In this document: piece by piece, positions 62,990-64,000 of the stretch
Position numbering within the stretch: the first letter of the stretch is position 1
Layout of the letters: each line of letters opens with the position of its first letter
Source: Plectrocnemia conspersa
Taxonomy: Eukaryota > Arthropoda > Insecta > Trichoptera > Polycentropodidae
Assembly (NCBI GenBank): GCA_009617715.1
Contig: VTFK01000137.1
Location: 248,001 to 312,000 of the forward strand
Length of the DNA: 64,000 bases
Direction of reading: 5' to 3'
Made by a program: the position numbers and the translations under genes
Notes under the pieces: model-generated
Told to the model about the DNA's origin: nothing
The model's input: the letters and a program-made list of their open reading frames with translations, nothing else
Databases searched by the model: none

Positions 62990-64000
62990 TTACATCGGAT
63001 ATAAACCTTCAGTTTTCAACTTCAAAATGTCAACTAAATATTCCCTGGATTTGTTAGAATATTTATTATCGGCGAGTTGATCCTGTAGAACGTTCAATGA
63101 TTCCGTATCCCAACAATTGACCCAATACAAAAGATTTATAACTTTCTTATCGGCTTCTAATCTATTCGGCATATCGATAATTTTAATTTTGGGCAAATTT
63201 GTAACGATTGAATGTAACTTTTCTTTCACGCTGCTATTGAATAGCGCATTATTCTGAATAGCAAATCTAACGATTATATCAAAAGATTTCGATGTAATGT
63301 TTACGTTTTCCCACAACATATTAGGCAGGAATTTCAACCAAGTCTGGAAGCTGATGAGCGATTGAAGGTTTTTCAATTTTTCGTTAAGCAATATGCTACA
63401 CAAGCATTCGAATATGTTATGTTCAAATTCAGGATTCAGATTGGTCTTCATCATTGCAATTGATATCAATTTGTTTATGAACAATTCCATATTGGGTCTG
63501 CACACCAGATTATCGCTCGCTAATGCTGTCGATAAAATCGCTATTATTTCCATTTGACATTGAGAATTATGCGAAACATAATCCAAAACATATCTTACAT
63601 ATTCTAATATCTTATCAACTTCAGTTTCTTGCGGTTTATTTTTAAAATTCGTATTAAAAATCAGATAAATGTAACATATTCTCAAATTTTCTTGAATACA
63701 CAATCCGTTGTTTTCAATTGTAACATTTTTCTTGCCGCTTGTACTGCTTTGAGAATATGGAAACGAATCCGATATGAAATTCGAGAACGGTTTACCAAAT
63801 TTATCGACAAACCATTTGCTCAAGTCGTTATTGTGTAATTCTTCGTCCATAATCTTCAACATTTGCCAAAGCAATATAATAATCTCTAATATATTTTGCA
63901 GAATGAGGAATCCTTCATCAGAAACAATCGACTCGACTTTCTTCTCGTTAGAAGCTCCGGGTCTCACTTCTAACCAAGTATCGAACAATAGCGGCATCAA
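62990..64000 (-). CDS. Probable TEX10/Ipi1-like protein, C-terminal part (partial at window edge)
   Basis: An uninterrupted minus-strand frame of 336 codons runs from the window edge at 64000 to TAA at 62992-62990. The first in-window residues are MMPLLFDTWLEVRPGASNEK, followed by a leucine-rich helical segment (ILQNILEIIILLWQMLKIMD). The rest is alpha-helical, HEAT-like in composition, without signal peptide or membrane segments, ending LKTEGLYPM. The phrase 'PLLFDTWLEVRP' plus the helical repeats resembles the C-terminal half of TEX10, the animal Ipi1 homologue of the rixosome/Rix1 complex in 60S ribosome maturation. This is recognition from memory, not a search. It is convergent with nompC. 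A minus-strand AATAAA lies at 62980-62975, very close to the stop. Confidence 0.55.
   Translation of the reverse strand: MMPLLFDTWLEVRPGASNEKKVESIVSDEGFLILQNILEIIILLWQMLKIMDEELHNNDLSKWFVDKFGKPFSNFISDSFPYSQSSTSGKKNVTIENNGLCIQENLRICYIYLIFNTNFKNKPQETEVDKILEYVRYVLDYVSHNSQCQMEIIAILSTALASDNLVCRPNMELFINKLISIAMMKTNLNPEFEHNIFECLCSILLNEKLKNLQSLISFQTWLKFLPNMLWENVNITSKSFDIIVRFAIQNNALFNSSVKEKLHSIVTNLPKIKIIDMPNRLEADKKVINLLYWVNCWDTESLNVLQDQLADNKYSNKSREYLVDILKLKTEGLYPM

Noticed and set aside
1..64000. tRNA, rRNA, CRISPR arrays, bacterial operons
   Set aside because: No cloverleaf with a GGTTCGA-type box, no rRNA core sequence, no regularly spaced identical repeats; gene structure is plainly eukaryotic.

Overview
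The window is AT-rich (by eye well under 40% GC), intron-rich and full of transposon relics. It reads as an insect nuclear genome. The main gene is the plus-strand mechanosensory channel gene nompC (TRPN family); its conceptual protein is clearly insect-like. I cannot fix the order of insect from sequence alone.

Layout. Positions 1-21976 hold no recognisable plus-strand exon. This stretch carries decayed transposons (two hAT relics, a LINE reverse-transcriptase relic, a 259-bp palindromic MITE) and two unidentified exon-like islands on the minus strand (about 1782-2140 and 14243-14109). Positions 21977-60129 hold nompC from the first or second ankyrin repeat to the stop codon. I could place 17 coding exons (two of them alternative pore exons) plus an internal alternative first exon, all with GT-AG borders. 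Exon phases close perfectly: the summed coding length is a multiple of three with either pore exon, giving 1,604 or 1,591 residues within the window. The true N-terminus (about 100 residues or more before the first ankyrin repeat) was not found and probably lies upstream. Positions 60130-62989 are intergenic with a hAT MITE. Positions 62990-64000 are the 3' end of a convergent minus-strand gene, probably the TEX10/Ipi1-like ribosome-biogenesis protein.

The most interesting biology is in nompC. First, the exon carrying the pore helix, selectivity filter and S6 is present twice in tandem (58077-58330 and 58380-58594), separated by only 49 nt. Direct joining of the two creates an immediate TGA, so they look mutually exclusive. 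Second, an open reading frame with its own ATG runs straight through the acceptor of the fourth ankyrin exon (43691-43996). It would start a shorter channel lacking the first three window exons (110 residues) and the upstream N-terminus. A perfect RFX-type X-box lies about 2.6 kb upstream of it.

The large 5' introns (3.4, 6.3 and 11.9 kb) and the 5.4-kb intron before the pore exons are transposon nests: piggyBac-like TTAA MITEs, a Tigger/pogo-like MITE, Tc1/mariner relics, and a 1.1-kb hAT element inserted inside a mariner relic. The 3' half of nompC (47443-52696) is compact, with short introns.
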